In this document: piece after piece, positions 1-8,164 of the stretch
How positions within the stretch are numbered: the first letter of the stretch is position 1
Layout: every line of letters begins with the position of its first letter
Source: Pseudomonas sp.
GTDB lineage: Bacteria; Pseudomonadota; Gammaproteobacteria; Pseudomonadales; Pseudomonadaceae
Direction: 5' to 3'
DNA length: 44,872 nt
Assembly (NCBI RefSeq): GCF_030147005.1
Contig: NZ_JASLAW010000070.1
Location: 1-44,872, forward strand
Notes under the pieces: generated by a model
What the model saw: the letters and a program-made list of their open reading frames with translations, nothing else
Told to the model about the DNA's origin: nothing
The model's database searches: none
Made by a program: the position numbers and the translations under genes

Positions 1-150
1 CGAGGGAGCTTGCTCCCGCTGGACTGCGTAGCAGTCCCATTTTTGGGGCCGCTTCGCGCCCCAACGGGAGCAAGCTCCCTCGCCACAGGTCGCAGGTTTT
101 TCTGCTTTAGCGCTTAACTGACCGGCATTAGGGCAAGCCCGGCTCCCACA
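1..150. repeat. Composite nested REP element (copy A, cut by window edge)
   Basis: Bases 1-18 and 65-82 form an 18-base perfect inverted repeat of the REP type that reads cgagggagcttgctcccg. Between them lie two smaller hairpins (22-36, and about 45-62 with an imperfect stem). To the right comes a block containing ttaactgaccggcattaggg, and then a REP of a second family (131-150). The same layout, read on the other strand, recurs at 14432-14637 and at 44797-44872. The element is probably longer than seen, because the window starts inside it. Confidence 0.85.
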
Positions 151-214
151 GGGGATCGGCTGTGAACACACGACCTGTGTGCAATTCAGTCAAGTGTGGG
201 AGCCGGGCTTGCCC
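131..214. repeat. REPIN upstream of cytX
   Basis: Two copies of a 20-base REP (131-150 and 195-214) are perfect inverted repeats of each other, separated by 44 bases that hold a small cacac/gtgtg hairpin. The right copy ends 49 bases before the cytX start codon, so the transcribed leader of cytX is likely to include or abut this structure. The left copy is shared with the composite element at 1-150. Confidence 0.8.
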
Positions 215-263
215 GCGATAGGGTTCTGAAGAACAACCCATACCTCCTCCAGAGATAACAGCC

Positions 264-1553
264 TTGAGCATTCAACCCAGTACTTATTCCCCTGACGTCG
301 CGGTGCCTGCGGATAAACGAGTGTTTGGCGCCCGCGACCTTTTCTCCCTGTGGTTCTCCCTCGGCATCGGCCTGATGGTGTTGCAAACCGGCGCGCTGTT
401 GGCGCCGGGCCTGGGCTTGTCCGGTTCATTGCTGGCCATCTTCCTCGGCACTCTGGTGGGCGTGTTATTGCTGGCAGCGGTCGGCGTGATCGGCAGCGAC
501 ACCGGCCTGTCCGCCATGGCCGCGCTCAAGCTCAGCCTCGGTGCCAGGGGCGCCAGCCTGCCGGCGTTGTTGAACCTGCTGCAATTGATTGGCTGGGGCT
601 CGTTCGAGATCATCGTGATGCGCGATGCCGCCAGTTTGCTGGGCGCAAGAGCCTTCAGTGAAGGCAGCCTGTTGGCCAGCCCCTTACTGTGGACAGTGTT
701 TTTCGGTGGCCTTGCAACCTTGCTGGCGGTGAGCGGCCCGTTGACGTTCGTGCGGCAGATTCTGCGCAAATGGGGCATTTGGCTGCTGCTGGCGGCCTGT
801 CTGTGGCTGACCTGGAACCTGTTCGCCAAGGCCGACCTCGCCGCACTCTGGGCCCAGGCCGGCGATGGCTCAATGCCGTTTGCGGTGGGCTTCGACATAG
901 CCATCGCCATGCCGCTGTCGTGGCTACCGCTGATTGCCGATTACTCACGTTTCGGCAAGCGCGCGAAAAGCGTCTTCGGCGGTACTGCGCTGGGGTTCTT
1001 TATCGGTAACTTCTGGTTGATGAGCCTGGGCGTGGCTTACACCCTGGCATTTGCGCCAAGCGGTGAGGTGAATGCATTGCTGTTGGCTCTGGCCGGCGCC
1101 GGCCTGGGCATTCCGCTGTTGCTGATTCTGTTGGACGAGTCGGAAAACGCTTTTGCCGATATTCACTCGGCGGCGGTGTCGAGCGCGACTCTGCTGCGCT
1201 TGAAAGTCGAGCACCTGGCGTTGGCCATTGGTGTGATCTGCACCTTGATCGCCTGCTTTGCGCCCTTGGCGCAATACCAGAACTTCCTGTTGCTGATCGG
1301 CTCAGTGTTTGCGCCACTGTTCGGCGTGGTCCTGGTGGATCACTTCATCCTGCGCCGTCGGCGCCAGGGCGCGGTGACTCTGCTGCATTGGCCGGCGCTG
1401 GTGGCGTGGCTGGGCGGCATCAGCGCCTACCATGTGTTGGCGCACCTGTATCCGGATGTCGGCGCAACCCTGCCGGCATTGCTGCTGGCAGGGCTGCTGC
1501 AGTTCATCCTGGCGCGGGCTTTCAGCGGCGTGCGGGCATCAACTCAGGCTTGA
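264..1553 (+). CDS. cytX: Putative hydroxymethylpyrimidine transporter CytX (NCS1 family)
   Basis: A 429-residue integral membrane protein with about 12 hydrophobic segments from residue 25 to the C terminus and a short polar N-terminal tail. The pattern fits the nucleobase:cation symporter-1 family. The ADYSRF stretch near residues 225-230 is typical of the cytosine permease/CytX branch. CytX proteins are believed to import the thiamin pyrimidine precursor HMP across the inner membrane; this substrate is inferred from family and not shown here. The start is TTG at 264; no ATG fits in frame without losing the first membrane segment, and a clear Shine-Dalgarno sequence is absent. The last 32 bases overlap the 3' end of the convergent lipoprotein gene. 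A REPIN sits directly upstream. Confidence 0.8.
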   Translation: MSIQPSTYSPDVAVPADKRVFGARDLFSLWFSLGIGLMVLQTGALLAPGLGLSGSLLAIFLGTLVGVLLLAAVGVIGSDTGLSAMAALKLSLGARGASLPALLNLLQLIGWGSFEIIVMRDAASLLGARAFSEGSLLASPLLWTVFFGGLATLLAVSGPLTFVRQILRKWGIWLLLAACLWLTWNLFAKADLAALWAQAGDGSMPFAVGFDIAIAMPLSWLPLIADYSRFGKRAKSVFGGTALGFFIGNFWLMSLGVAYTLAFAPSGEVNALLLALAGAGLGIPLLLILLDESENAFADIHSAAVSSATLLRLKVEHLALAIGVICTLIACFAPLAQYQNFLLLIGSVFAPLFGVVLVDHFILRRRRQGAVTLLHWPALVAWLGGISAYHVLAHLYPDVGATLPALLLAGLLQFILARAFSGVRASTQA

Positions 1554-2268
1554 TCACACCGGTAAGGCGCGCATAGGGGATGGTGATTTCGATCAACCCC
1601 TGTGCGTAGGGGGCGATGGTGGTGACGTTGTACTTGAGTACCACGCCGCCACTGGTCAAGGCCACGTTCGGGGTTTTCTGGAACGGCCAGTTCTTCACGA
1701 ACTCCGGGTCGCGATCCATCTTGGTGTTGATCAACCAACTGTTATGAGCAACTTTTGCCGTATTCCAGAAGGCCTGCTCCTGTCCGGGCAGCAGCATGTC
1801 GGCCAGGCTCAGTTCTTTATGCAGCACACGTGAATAGTTGATGAACCCGCGGCCAGGTTCACCCTGGGCCGCACCGGTGTCCAGGTAGCTGGCGAATTCA
1901 ATGATCACCAGTCCGTCACGCTGCTCACGGACCTTGGCCTGCAAATACATGCTGTGGCGGTCTGGGGATTCACGCAGGAATTTGTCTCGGTAGGCATTCA
2001 GTGTCGCGGGCACGCTCGCGCCGGGCGCGGTGCGGGTCATCTGCAGCAAGCGCTGCTCCACCAGGCTGTCGAGTTGCGGGTCGTCGGGGAAATGCAAGGT
2101 ATCGATGTTCACCAGCGGGCAATCCGGGCTGCCGCAGCCGGGCTTGATGTGCTCGGATTTTTCGGGGGTGACGTCCAGTGGCTTGAGCTGGCCGGGCTGG
2201 AACAGGCTCTGACAGGCACCCAGAGTCAAGGCGATACAAGCCATGGAGGCGATTTTTAAAAGCGACAT
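1522..2268 (-). CDS. DUF3298/RsiV-like lipoprotein
   Basis: A 248-residue protein that starts at ATG 2268 behind an AAGGA ribosome site; the open frame continues upstream, but this is the only start that gives a signal sequence. The N terminus has a hydrophobic core and a lipobox LGAC with Cys19, so it is probably a lipoprotein facing the periplasm. The C-terminal half (LSLADMLLPG, then a block ending GLIEITIPYARL) matches the DUF3298 domain also found in the anti-sigma factor RsiV, here without an anti-sigma region. Function is unknown; RsiV binds lysozyme, but nothing here shows that for this protein. It is monocistronic, convergent with cytX (32-base overlap of 3' ends) and divergent from nudF. 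Confidence 0.8.
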   Translation of the reverse strand: MSLLKIASMACIALTLGACQSLFQPGQLKPLDVTPEKSEHIKPGCGSPDCPLVNIDTLHFPDDPQLDSLVEQRLLQMTRTAPGASVPATLNAYRDKFLRESPDRHSMYLQAKVREQRDGLVIIEFASYLDTGAAQGEPGRGFINYSRVLHKELSLADMLLPGQEQAFWNTAKVAHNSWLINTKMDRDPEFVKNWPFQKTPNVALTSGGVVLKYNVTTIAPYAQGLIEITIPYARLTGVIKPELMPARR

Positions 2269-2463
2269 GTGTGTCCTTCGTAAATCGGTGGAAAGCGAAA
2301 AAGAGTAGCGCTTGGACTGCCAACAAGGCCGCCAGTTCGCCACTAGACTGATTAGACTGAGTTTGACGCCCGCCGTCTGTCCCGGCAACCGGAAAGGGGC
2401 TGCGCCAACCCGCATGGCCGCGTTAGGATGGCGCCCACTGCACGGCTTATGACGAGGAAGAAT

Positions 2464-3081
2464 ATGACGGATTTTACGAAGTCGACGCCGAATAAAATCG
2501 AAATTGTTCAGCGCGACCATGCCTACAAAGGCTTCTACCAGCTCGATCGGGTGCAGTTGCGCCACGAGAAGTTCGACGGCGGCATGAGCCGCGTAATCAA
2601 TCGTGAAGTCTTCGTGCGTCATGATGCGGTCTGCGTGCTGCCCTACGACCCGCAACGCGATGAAGTGGTGCTGATCGAGCAGTTCCGCGTCGGCGCCATG
2701 GGCCGTACCGACAACCCGTGGCTGGTGGAAATGGTCGCCGGCCTGATTGACAAGGACGAGCAGCCGGAGGAGGTTGCGCACCGCGAAGCCGAGGAGGAAG
2801 CTGGGCTGACGTTCTCCGCGCTGTGGCCGATCACCAAGTATTTCCCATCGCCTGGCGGCAGTACCGAATTTGTCCACTTGTACCTGGGCCGTTGCGACAG
2901 CTCACAGGCCGGGGGTATCCATGGATTGGAGGAAGAAGCAGAAGATATCCGCGTCACCACCTGGGCATTCGAAGATGCCTTGCAGGCGGTACGCGACGGC
3001 AGGATTTCCAACGCAGCCAGCATCATCGCCCTGCAATGGCTTGCGCTTAATCGCGCGGAAGTGAGGGGGTTATGGCAGTAA
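2464..3081 (+). CDS. nudF: ADP-ribose pyrophosphatase NudF
   Basis: A 205-residue Nudix hydrolase that splits ADP-ribose to AMP and ribose 5-phosphate, clearing a reactive NAD breakdown product in the cytosol. The complete Nudix box runs from Gly93 to Leu115 (G-x5-E-x7-REAEEEAGL), with the metal-binding glutamates in place. The start chosen is ATG 2464, preceded by GAGGAAG; an upstream in-frame start at 2428 adds twelve residues without a ribosome site. Length matches the family. The gene's last 10 bases overlap the start of the DUF1249 gene, suggesting translational coupling, and the pair is followed by cpdA as in other pseudomonads. Confidence 0.95.
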   Translation: MTDFTKSTPNKIEIVQRDHAYKGFYQLDRVQLRHEKFDGGMSRVINREVFVRHDAVCVLPYDPQRDEVVLIEQFRVGAMGRTDNPWLVEMVAGLIDKDEQPEEVAHREAEEEAGLTFSALWPITKYFPSPGGSTEFVHLYLGRCDSSQAGGIHGLEEEAEDIRVTTWAFEDALQAVRDGRISNAASIIALQWLALNRAEVRGLWQ

Positions 3082-3521
3082 AGGCACGGGAACGTTACCG
3101 AGTTGACCTCATCGGGCTGCAGGCTGCGTGCGAGGCCAACTATGCGCGGCTGATGCGCCTGCTTCCCGACATGCGTCACACCCCCGAGGCGCGGCGCATT
3201 GCCGTGACCCACGGCGACCAGATGCTCGGCGTGCTGACCCTGGAAGTCATCGTCAATTGCCCCTACACCACCACCCTGCGCGTGCGCCAGGAACACAGTC
3301 TGCCCTGGCTGCCGGTGCCACAGCTGGAAGTGCAGGTGTACCACGATGCCCGCATGGCCGAGGTGATCAGCGCCGAGCATGCGCGACGCTTTCGCAGCAT
3401 CTATCCTTACCCGAATGTGTTCATGCACCAGCCTGATGAGAAAGCACAGCTCAATGTGTTCCTGGGTGAATGGTTGAGCCACTGCCTGGCCTTGGGCCAT
3501 GAGTTCGAAGTCGTGCGGTAG
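3072..3521 (+). CDS. DUF1249 family protein (YqiB-like)
   Basis: A 149-residue cytosolic protein of the DUF1249 family, called YqiB in enterobacteria. Its start codon lies inside the end of nudF (10-base overlap), with a GAGGGGG stretch ahead of it serving as ribosome site. The C-terminal part (YPYPN, then HQPDEKAQLN and FLGEWL) carries the conserved features of the family. No catalytic motif is visible and no biochemical role is known to me. In E. coli and Pseudomonas it lies with nudF, cpdA and yqiA, so a shared but undefined job in nucleotide or envelope upkeep is only inference. Confidence 0.85.
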   Translation: MAVKARERYRVDLIGLQAACEANYARLMRLLPDMRHTPEARRIAVTHGDQMLGVLTLEVIVNCPYTTTLRVRQEHSLPWLPVPQLEVQVYHDARMAEVISAEHARRFRSIYPYPNVFMHQPDEKAQLNVFLGEWLSHCLALGHEFEVVR

Positions 3522-3546
3522 ATGTGAACTGCGCCCATTTCTTGGG

Positions 3547-3576
3547 TTTCCTCTTTGTGTCCCGCCCCGGCATAAT
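3547..3576 (+). promoter_or_regulatory. Possible sigma-70 promoter for cpdA
   Basis: TTTCCT (3547-3552) and CATAAT (3571-3576) are separated by 18 bases and lie about 40 bases ahead of the cpdA start. The -10 element is good and the -35 is poor, so this is tentative. Confidence 0.3.
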
Positions 3577-3617
3577 CGTCCCAACTATCTATTCCTGTGA
3601 TTGCTAGGGAGAGCGCC

Positions 3618-4430
3618 TTGCCGAGCGTATCCGCCTTGAACCCTGACGCTGCGCTGTTGGTGCAACTGTCCGACAGCCATCTGTTTGCCGAGGCCGACGG
3701 CGCGCTGCTGGGCATGAATACCCGCGAAAGCCTGCAGCGGGTGATCGACTTGGTGCGCGAACAGCAGCCGCATATCGATCTGATGCTGGCCACGGGAGAT
3801 TTGTCCCAGGACGGCACGTTGGCGTCATACCAGCAATTTCGCGACATGACCGCGCCCATAGGCGCCCCCGCGCGCTGGCTTCCCGGCAACCACGATGAGC
3901 CGCAGATCATGGCCCACGCTGCCGTGCATAGCGACCTGCTGGAGCCGGTGGTCGATATCGGCAACTGGCGCGTCACCCTGCTGGACTCCGCCGTACCTGG
4001 CTCCGTGCCCGGCTACCTGCAAGACCAGCAGCTGCAATTACTCGCCCAGGCCTTGAGCGAAGCGCCAAATCGGCATCATCTGGTGTGCTTGCATCATCAC
4101 CCGGTGTCGTTCGGCTGCGCCTGGATGGAGCCTATCGGCCTGCGCAATCCCGATGCGCTGTTCGCCGTGCTTGACCGCTTTCCCCAAGTGAAGGCGGTGC
4201 TGTGGGGCCACGTGCACCAGGAAATCGACTGCGAGCGCGAGGGCGTGCGCCTGATGGCGTCGCCTTCCACCTGCATTCAGTTCGCGCCCGGCAGTGAGGA
4301 TTTCCAGGTCAGTGAGCAGGCGCCGGGCTATCGCTGGCTGCGCTTGCATGCCGACGGGCGGTTGGAGACAGGGGTGGAGCGGATCAAAGACTTCGCCTTC
4401 GCCGTCGACTACACCAGCAATGGCTATTAA
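3618..4430 (+). CDS. cpdA: 3',5'-cyclic-AMP phosphodiesterase CpdA
   Basis: A 270-residue metallophosphoesterase that hydrolyses cAMP to AMP and so tunes cAMP/Vfr-type signalling. The metal-binding motifs are all present: Asp19/His21 in LSDSHL, Asp61 in GDLSQDG, GNHDE at 90-94, the histidines of LHHHP (159-162) and GHVH at 197-200. The start is taken as TTG 3618 because AGGGAGA lies just upstream; a GTG at 3597 would add seven residues but has no ribosome site. It sits between the nudF/DUF1249 pair and yqiA, with about 100-base gaps on both sides, so it may be transcribed separately. Confidence 0.93.
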   Translation: MPSVSALNPDAALLVQLSDSHLFAEADGALLGMNTRESLQRVIDLVREQQPHIDLMLATGDLSQDGTLASYQQFRDMTAPIGAPARWLPGNHDEPQIMAHAAVHSDLLEPVVDIGNWRVTLLDSAVPGSVPGYLQDQQLQLLAQALSEAPNRHHLVCLHHHPVSFGCAWMEPIGLRNPDALFAVLDRFPQVKAVLWGHVHQEIDCEREGVRLMASPSTCIQFAPGSEDFQVSEQAPGYRWLRLHADGRLETGVERIKDFAFAVDYTSNGY

Positions 4431-4539
4431 AACCTGTAGACGCTGACCAAAATGGGTTTCTCTGTGTCCTTTGGGTTGAGGTCATCACACACCGCTCCGA
4501 TCCCTGTAAACTGCGCTCTCTTTGCACGGAGAGCCCGGT

Positions 4540-5148
4540 ATGTCCGCTTCGATCCTCTATATCCACGGTTTCAACAGTGCGCCGGTCTCCACCAAGGCCA
4601 GCCATTTGATTACCGTAATGGACAACCTTGGCCTGTCCGATCGGTTGCGTGTCCCGGCGCTGCATCACCACCCGCGTCAGGCCATTCCTCAATTGGAGGA
4701 GGCCATCGCCGAACTCGGCAGGCCGCTGCTGGTCGGCAGCTCACTCGGCGGCTACTATGCAACCCACCTTGCCGAACGCCATGGCCTCAAGGCGTTGCTG
4801 GTCAACCCGGCGGTCAGTCCTCATCGAATGTTTGACGGTTACCTGGGTACCCAGAAGAACCTCTACACCGACGAAACCTGGGAATTGACCCACGACCACG
4901 TCACGGCGTTGGCCGAGCTGGAAGTACCCGCCCCTCAAGACGCCGCGCGTTATCAGGTGTGGTTGCAGACCGGGGATGAAACCCTGGATTATCGCCTGGC
5001 CCAGCAGTATTACCGGGCCTGTGCCTTGCGCATCCAGGCCGGTGGCGAACATGGTTACCAGGGGTTCGGCCGGCAATTGCCGGCACTGCTCTGCTTTGCC
5101 GGCATTGGCGCTGATCAGTATCAATCCTTCGATTTTTCGTCACTGTAA
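4540..5148 (+). CDS. yqiA: YqiA/YcfP-family alpha/beta-hydrolase (esterase)
   Basis: A 202-residue alpha/beta-hydrolase of the YqiA family. The N terminus opens with the first strand and oxyanion-type motif YIHGFNSAP. The nucleophile elbow GSSLGG puts the catalytic serine at residue 68. A later GDETLDY and the C-terminal GGEHGY supply the likely aspartate and histidine of the triad. E. coli YqiA hydrolyses short acyl esters; the natural substrate is unknown. ATG 4540 is preceded by ACGGAGAG. It ends 45 bases before parE, and this adjacency is also found in E. coli, so co-transcription with parE is likely. Confidence 0.9.
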   Translation: MSASILYIHGFNSAPVSTKASHLITVMDNLGLSDRLRVPALHHHPRQAIPQLEEAIAELGRPLLVGSSLGGYYATHLAERHGLKALLVNPAVSPHRMFDGYLGTQKNLYTDETWELTHDHVTALAELEVPAPQDAARYQVWLQTGDETLDYRLAQQYYRACALRIQAGGEHGYQGFGRQLPALLCFAGIGADQYQSFDFSSL

Positions 5149-5193
5149 AAATCGCAGGTCACTTTTTAATCGAACGACTCACGACGAGACCCC

Positions 5194-7098
5194 ATGGCCA
5201 CTCCCAGCGCTAGCTCTTATAACGCCGACGCCATCGAAGTCCTCTCGGGCCTCGACCCGGTGCGCAAACGCCCCGGCATGTACACCGACACCAGTCGGCC
5301 GAACCACCTTGCCCAGGAAGTCATCGACAACAGCGTCGACGAAGCCTTGGCTGGGCACGCCAAGTCGGTGCAGGTCATCCTCCACGCCGACCACTCTCTG
5401 GAAGTGTCCGACGATGGCCGTGGCATGCCGGTGGACATCCACCCTGAAGAGGGTGTGTCGGGCGTCGAGCTGATCCTTACCAAGCTGCACGCCGGCGGCA
5501 AGTTCTCCAACAAGAACTACCAGTTCTCCGGCGGTTTGCACGGCGTGGGTATTTCCGTGGTCAACGCCCTGTCGACCCTGGTGCGGGTCAAGGTCAAGCG
5601 CGACGGCAACGAATACCAGATGACCTTCGCCGATGGCTACAAAGCCACCGACCTCGAAGTGATCGGCAGCGTCGGCAAGCGCAACACCGGCACCAGCGTG
5701 TACTTCGCGCCGGACCCGAAATACTTCGATTCGCCGAAATTCTCCATCAGCCGCCTCAAGCATGTGCTCAAGGCCAAGGCCGTGCTATGCCCGGGCCTGC
5801 TGGTGAGCTTTGAAGACAAAGGCACCGGCGAGAAGGTCGAGTGGCACTACGAAGACGGCCTGCGCTCCTACCTGGAAGATTCCGTCAGCGACTTCGAACG
5901 CCTGCCCAACGAGCCGTTCTGCGGCAGCCTGGCCGGTAACAAGGAAGCCGTCGACTGGGCACTGTTGTGGTTGCCCGAAGGCGGCGACAGCGTGCAGGAA
6001 AGCTACGTCAACCTTATCCCCACCGCCCAGGGCGGCACCCACGTCAATGGTTTGCGCCAGGGCTTGCTGGATGCCATGCGCGAGTTCTGCGAATACCGCA
6101 GCCTGCTGCCGCGCGGCGTGAAGCTGGCGCCGGAAGACGTGTGGGAGCGCATCGCGTTCGTGCTGTCGATGAAAATGCAGGAGCCGCAATTCTCTGGCCA
6201 GACCAAGGAGCGCCTGTCGTCCCGCGAGGCGGCGGCGTTTGTCTCCGGTGTGGTCAAGGATGCGTTCAGCCTGTGGCTCAACGAGCATCCGGAATTGGGC
6301 CTGGCCCTTGCCGAGTTGGCGATCAACAACGCCGGTCGCCGCCTCAAGGCCAGCAAAAAGGTCGAGCGCAAGCGCATTACCCAAGGCCCGGCATTGCCCG
6401 GCAAGCTGGCCGACTGCGCCGGGCAGGACCCGATGCGGTCCGAACTGTTCCTGGTGGAAGGTGACTCCGCCGGCGGTTCCGCCAAGCAAGCGCGGGACAA
6501 GGAATTCCAGGCGATCCTGCCGTTACGCGGCAAGATCCTCAACACTTGGGAAGTCGATGGCAGCGAAGTGCTGGCCAGCCAGGAAGTGCACAACATCGCC
6601 GTGGCCATCGGTGTCGATCCGGGCGCGGCGGACATGAGCCAGCTGCGCTACGGCAAGATCTGCATCCTCGCCGACGCCGACTCCGACGGCCTGCACATCG
6701 CCACCCTGCTGTGCGCGCTGTTCGTCCAGCACTTCCGCCCGTTGGTCGATGCCGGTCATGTCTACGTCGCCATGCCGCCGCTGTACCGCATCGACCTGGG
6801 CAAGGAGATTTTCTACGCCCTGGACGAAGCCGAGCGCGATGGCATCCTCGACCGCCTGGTGGCCGAGAAGAAACGCGGCAAGCCACAGGTCACGCGATTC
6901 AAGGGCTTGGGTGAAATGAACCCGCCGCAACTGCGCGAAACCACCATGGACCCGAACACCCGGCGCCTGGTGCAGTTGACCCTGGAAGACTTCGCCGGCA
7001 CCTCGGAAATGATGGACATGTTGCTGGCGAAGAAGCGTGCACCGGATCGCAAAGCCTGGCTGGAATCCAAAGGTAACCTGGCCGAGGTTCTGGGCTGA
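5194..7098 (+). CDS. parE: DNA topoisomerase IV subunit B (ParE)
   Basis: A 634-residue ATPase subunit of topoisomerase IV, which with ParC decatenates daughter chromosomes. The N-terminal GHKL ATPase is intact: Glu42 and Asn46 in the EVIDN segment and DDGRGMP from residue 73. The transducer domain follows, then the Toprim metal site with EGDSAGG at 422-428 and DADSDG at 494-499, and the C-terminal ParC-binding region ends near VTRFKGLGEMN. The drug-relevant EGDSAGG region shows no obvious resistance change, judged by eye. The stop codon overlaps the ATG of the next gene (TGATG). parE and parC lie in one direction with a single gene between them. Confidence 0.97.
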   Translation: MATPSASSYNADAIEVLSGLDPVRKRPGMYTDTSRPNHLAQEVIDNSVDEALAGHAKSVQVILHADHSLEVSDDGRGMPVDIHPEEGVSGVELILTKLHAGGKFSNKNYQFSGGLHGVGISVVNALSTLVRVKVKRDGNEYQMTFADGYKATDLEVIGSVGKRNTGTSVYFAPDPKYFDSPKFSISRLKHVLKAKAVLCPGLLVSFEDKGTGEKVEWHYEDGLRSYLEDSVSDFERLPNEPFCGSLAGNKEAVDWALLWLPEGGDSVQESYVNLIPTAQGGTHVNGLRQGLLDAMREFCEYRSLLPRGVKLAPEDVWERIAFVLSMKMQEPQFSGQTKERLSSREAAAFVSGVVKDAFSLWLNEHPELGLALAELAINNAGRRLKASKKVERKRITQGPALPGKLADCAGQDPMRSELFLVEGDSAGGSAKQARDKEFQAILPLRGKILNTWEVDGSEVLASQEVHNIAVAIGVDPGAADMSQLRYGKICILADADSDGLHIATLLCALFVQHFRPLVDAGHVYVAMPPLYRIDLGKEIFYALDEAERDGILDRLVAEKKRGKPQVTRFKGLGEMNPPQLRETTMDPNTRRLVQLTLEDFAGTSEMMDMLLAKKRAPDRKAWLESKGNLAEVLG

Positions 7099-8093
7099 TG
7101 CGCACAGGCGTCGCCCTGGCGACCCTGATGTTGTGCGGGTTAGCGGCCACCGAGGTGGTTGCCGCGCCCGTGGCTGAGCTCAAGCTGGTGTCCGAGCATC
7201 CGGTGGACGGCATGCGCGGCGGGAACCTGTCGGGGCTGGCGCTGTGCGGCAATGAGCTGTGGACCGTATCGGACCGCGATGATGAGCAGATTTATCGTCT
7301 GGACACCCGCGAGCCGACCTGGAACGCCGACGTGCTGAAGATCGACGTACCCCCCGTGCCCGAATCCGGCCTGCCGTGGGGGTTGCGCTCGCGCACCAAG
7401 GCGGCTTCGTTCATTCGCGGTGGAGACCTGGATTTCGAAGGCATCAGCTGTGATGCCGCAGGCAACCGTTACATCGTCAGCGAAGCCCATGCGGCGGTGT
7501 TGCAGGTACCGGTAGCCGGCGCACCCGAGTGGTTGAAAATCGCCCCCGGCATGGTGCGCGAAGCGCGGGCCAGTGGCATGTTGCTGCACTTCAATGCGTT
7601 GTTCGAGGGCCTGACGGTGAGCCCGGAAGGCAATCAGATCTGGCTGGCCGCCGAACGTGAGCGCCGTGGTTTGGTCTCGATCAAACGCGGGCAAAGCGTG
7701 TGGGATTGCGACGGGCCTTGCGTGTTGTTGAGCGAGGCCGGGCTGGAAGTGCAACCGTCGCAGTTCACCAACGCCAAGGCCGTTTCCAAGGATTTTGCCG
7801 ACCTGACGCTGTTCAACGGCAAGCTGTTTACCCTGGAACGCAATGCGTTCCAGATCTGTCGGCGCGATGCGGTGACGGCCAAGGTTGAGCTGTGCTGGTC
7901 GTTCGCCGACGAAACACTGGCGCCCGGACGGCGTTACGCCCAGCCCTATGGCTTGGCCGAAGCCCTGGTAGTGGACGCCGACGGCGCCTGGATCGGCATC
8001 GACAATAATTTCGGCGCGCGCGCCGATGGTGAAAAGCGCCCGGTGGTCTACCGTTTCGCCGCCCCGGCCGATGGCTGGAGTGCCCAGCCATGA
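7098..8093 (+). CDS. Secreted esterase-like/phytase-like beta-propeller protein
   Basis: A 331-residue protein with a cleavable signal peptide (hydrophobic core residues 4-20, likely cut after VVAA), so it is exported to the periplasm or beyond. The body resembles the 'esterase-like activity of phytase' family (DLDFEGIS, NALFEGLTVSPEG, ERNAFQICRRD), a propeller fold in which no enzyme reaction is firmly known to me. Two cysteine pairs (near WDCDGPC, and CRRD with ELCW) could form disulfides. Its ATG overlaps the parE stop and parC follows after 71 bases, a position I recall as conserved in Pseudomonas. Why an exported protein sits between the two topoisomerase IV genes is unexplained. Confidence 0.8.
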   Translation: MRTGVALATLMLCGLAATEVVAAPVAELKLVSEHPVDGMRGGNLSGLALCGNELWTVSDRDDEQIYRLDTREPTWNADVLKIDVPPVPESGLPWGLRSRTKAASFIRGGDLDFEGISCDAAGNRYIVSEAHAAVLQVPVAGAPEWLKIAPGMVREARASGMLLHFNALFEGLTVSPEGNQIWLAAERERRGLVSIKRGQSVWDCDGPCVLLSEAGLEVQPSQFTNAKAVSKDFADLTLFNGKLFTLERNAFQICRRDAVTAKVELCWSFADETLAPGRRYAQPYGLAEALVVDADGAWIGIDNNFGARADGEKRPVVYRFAAPADGWSAQP

Positions 8094-8164
8094 ACCGACA
8101 TTCTTTTTAAATTGAATCAGCGCAGCGGCAGTTCCGCTACGCCTTACCCCATGATGAGGCCCGC

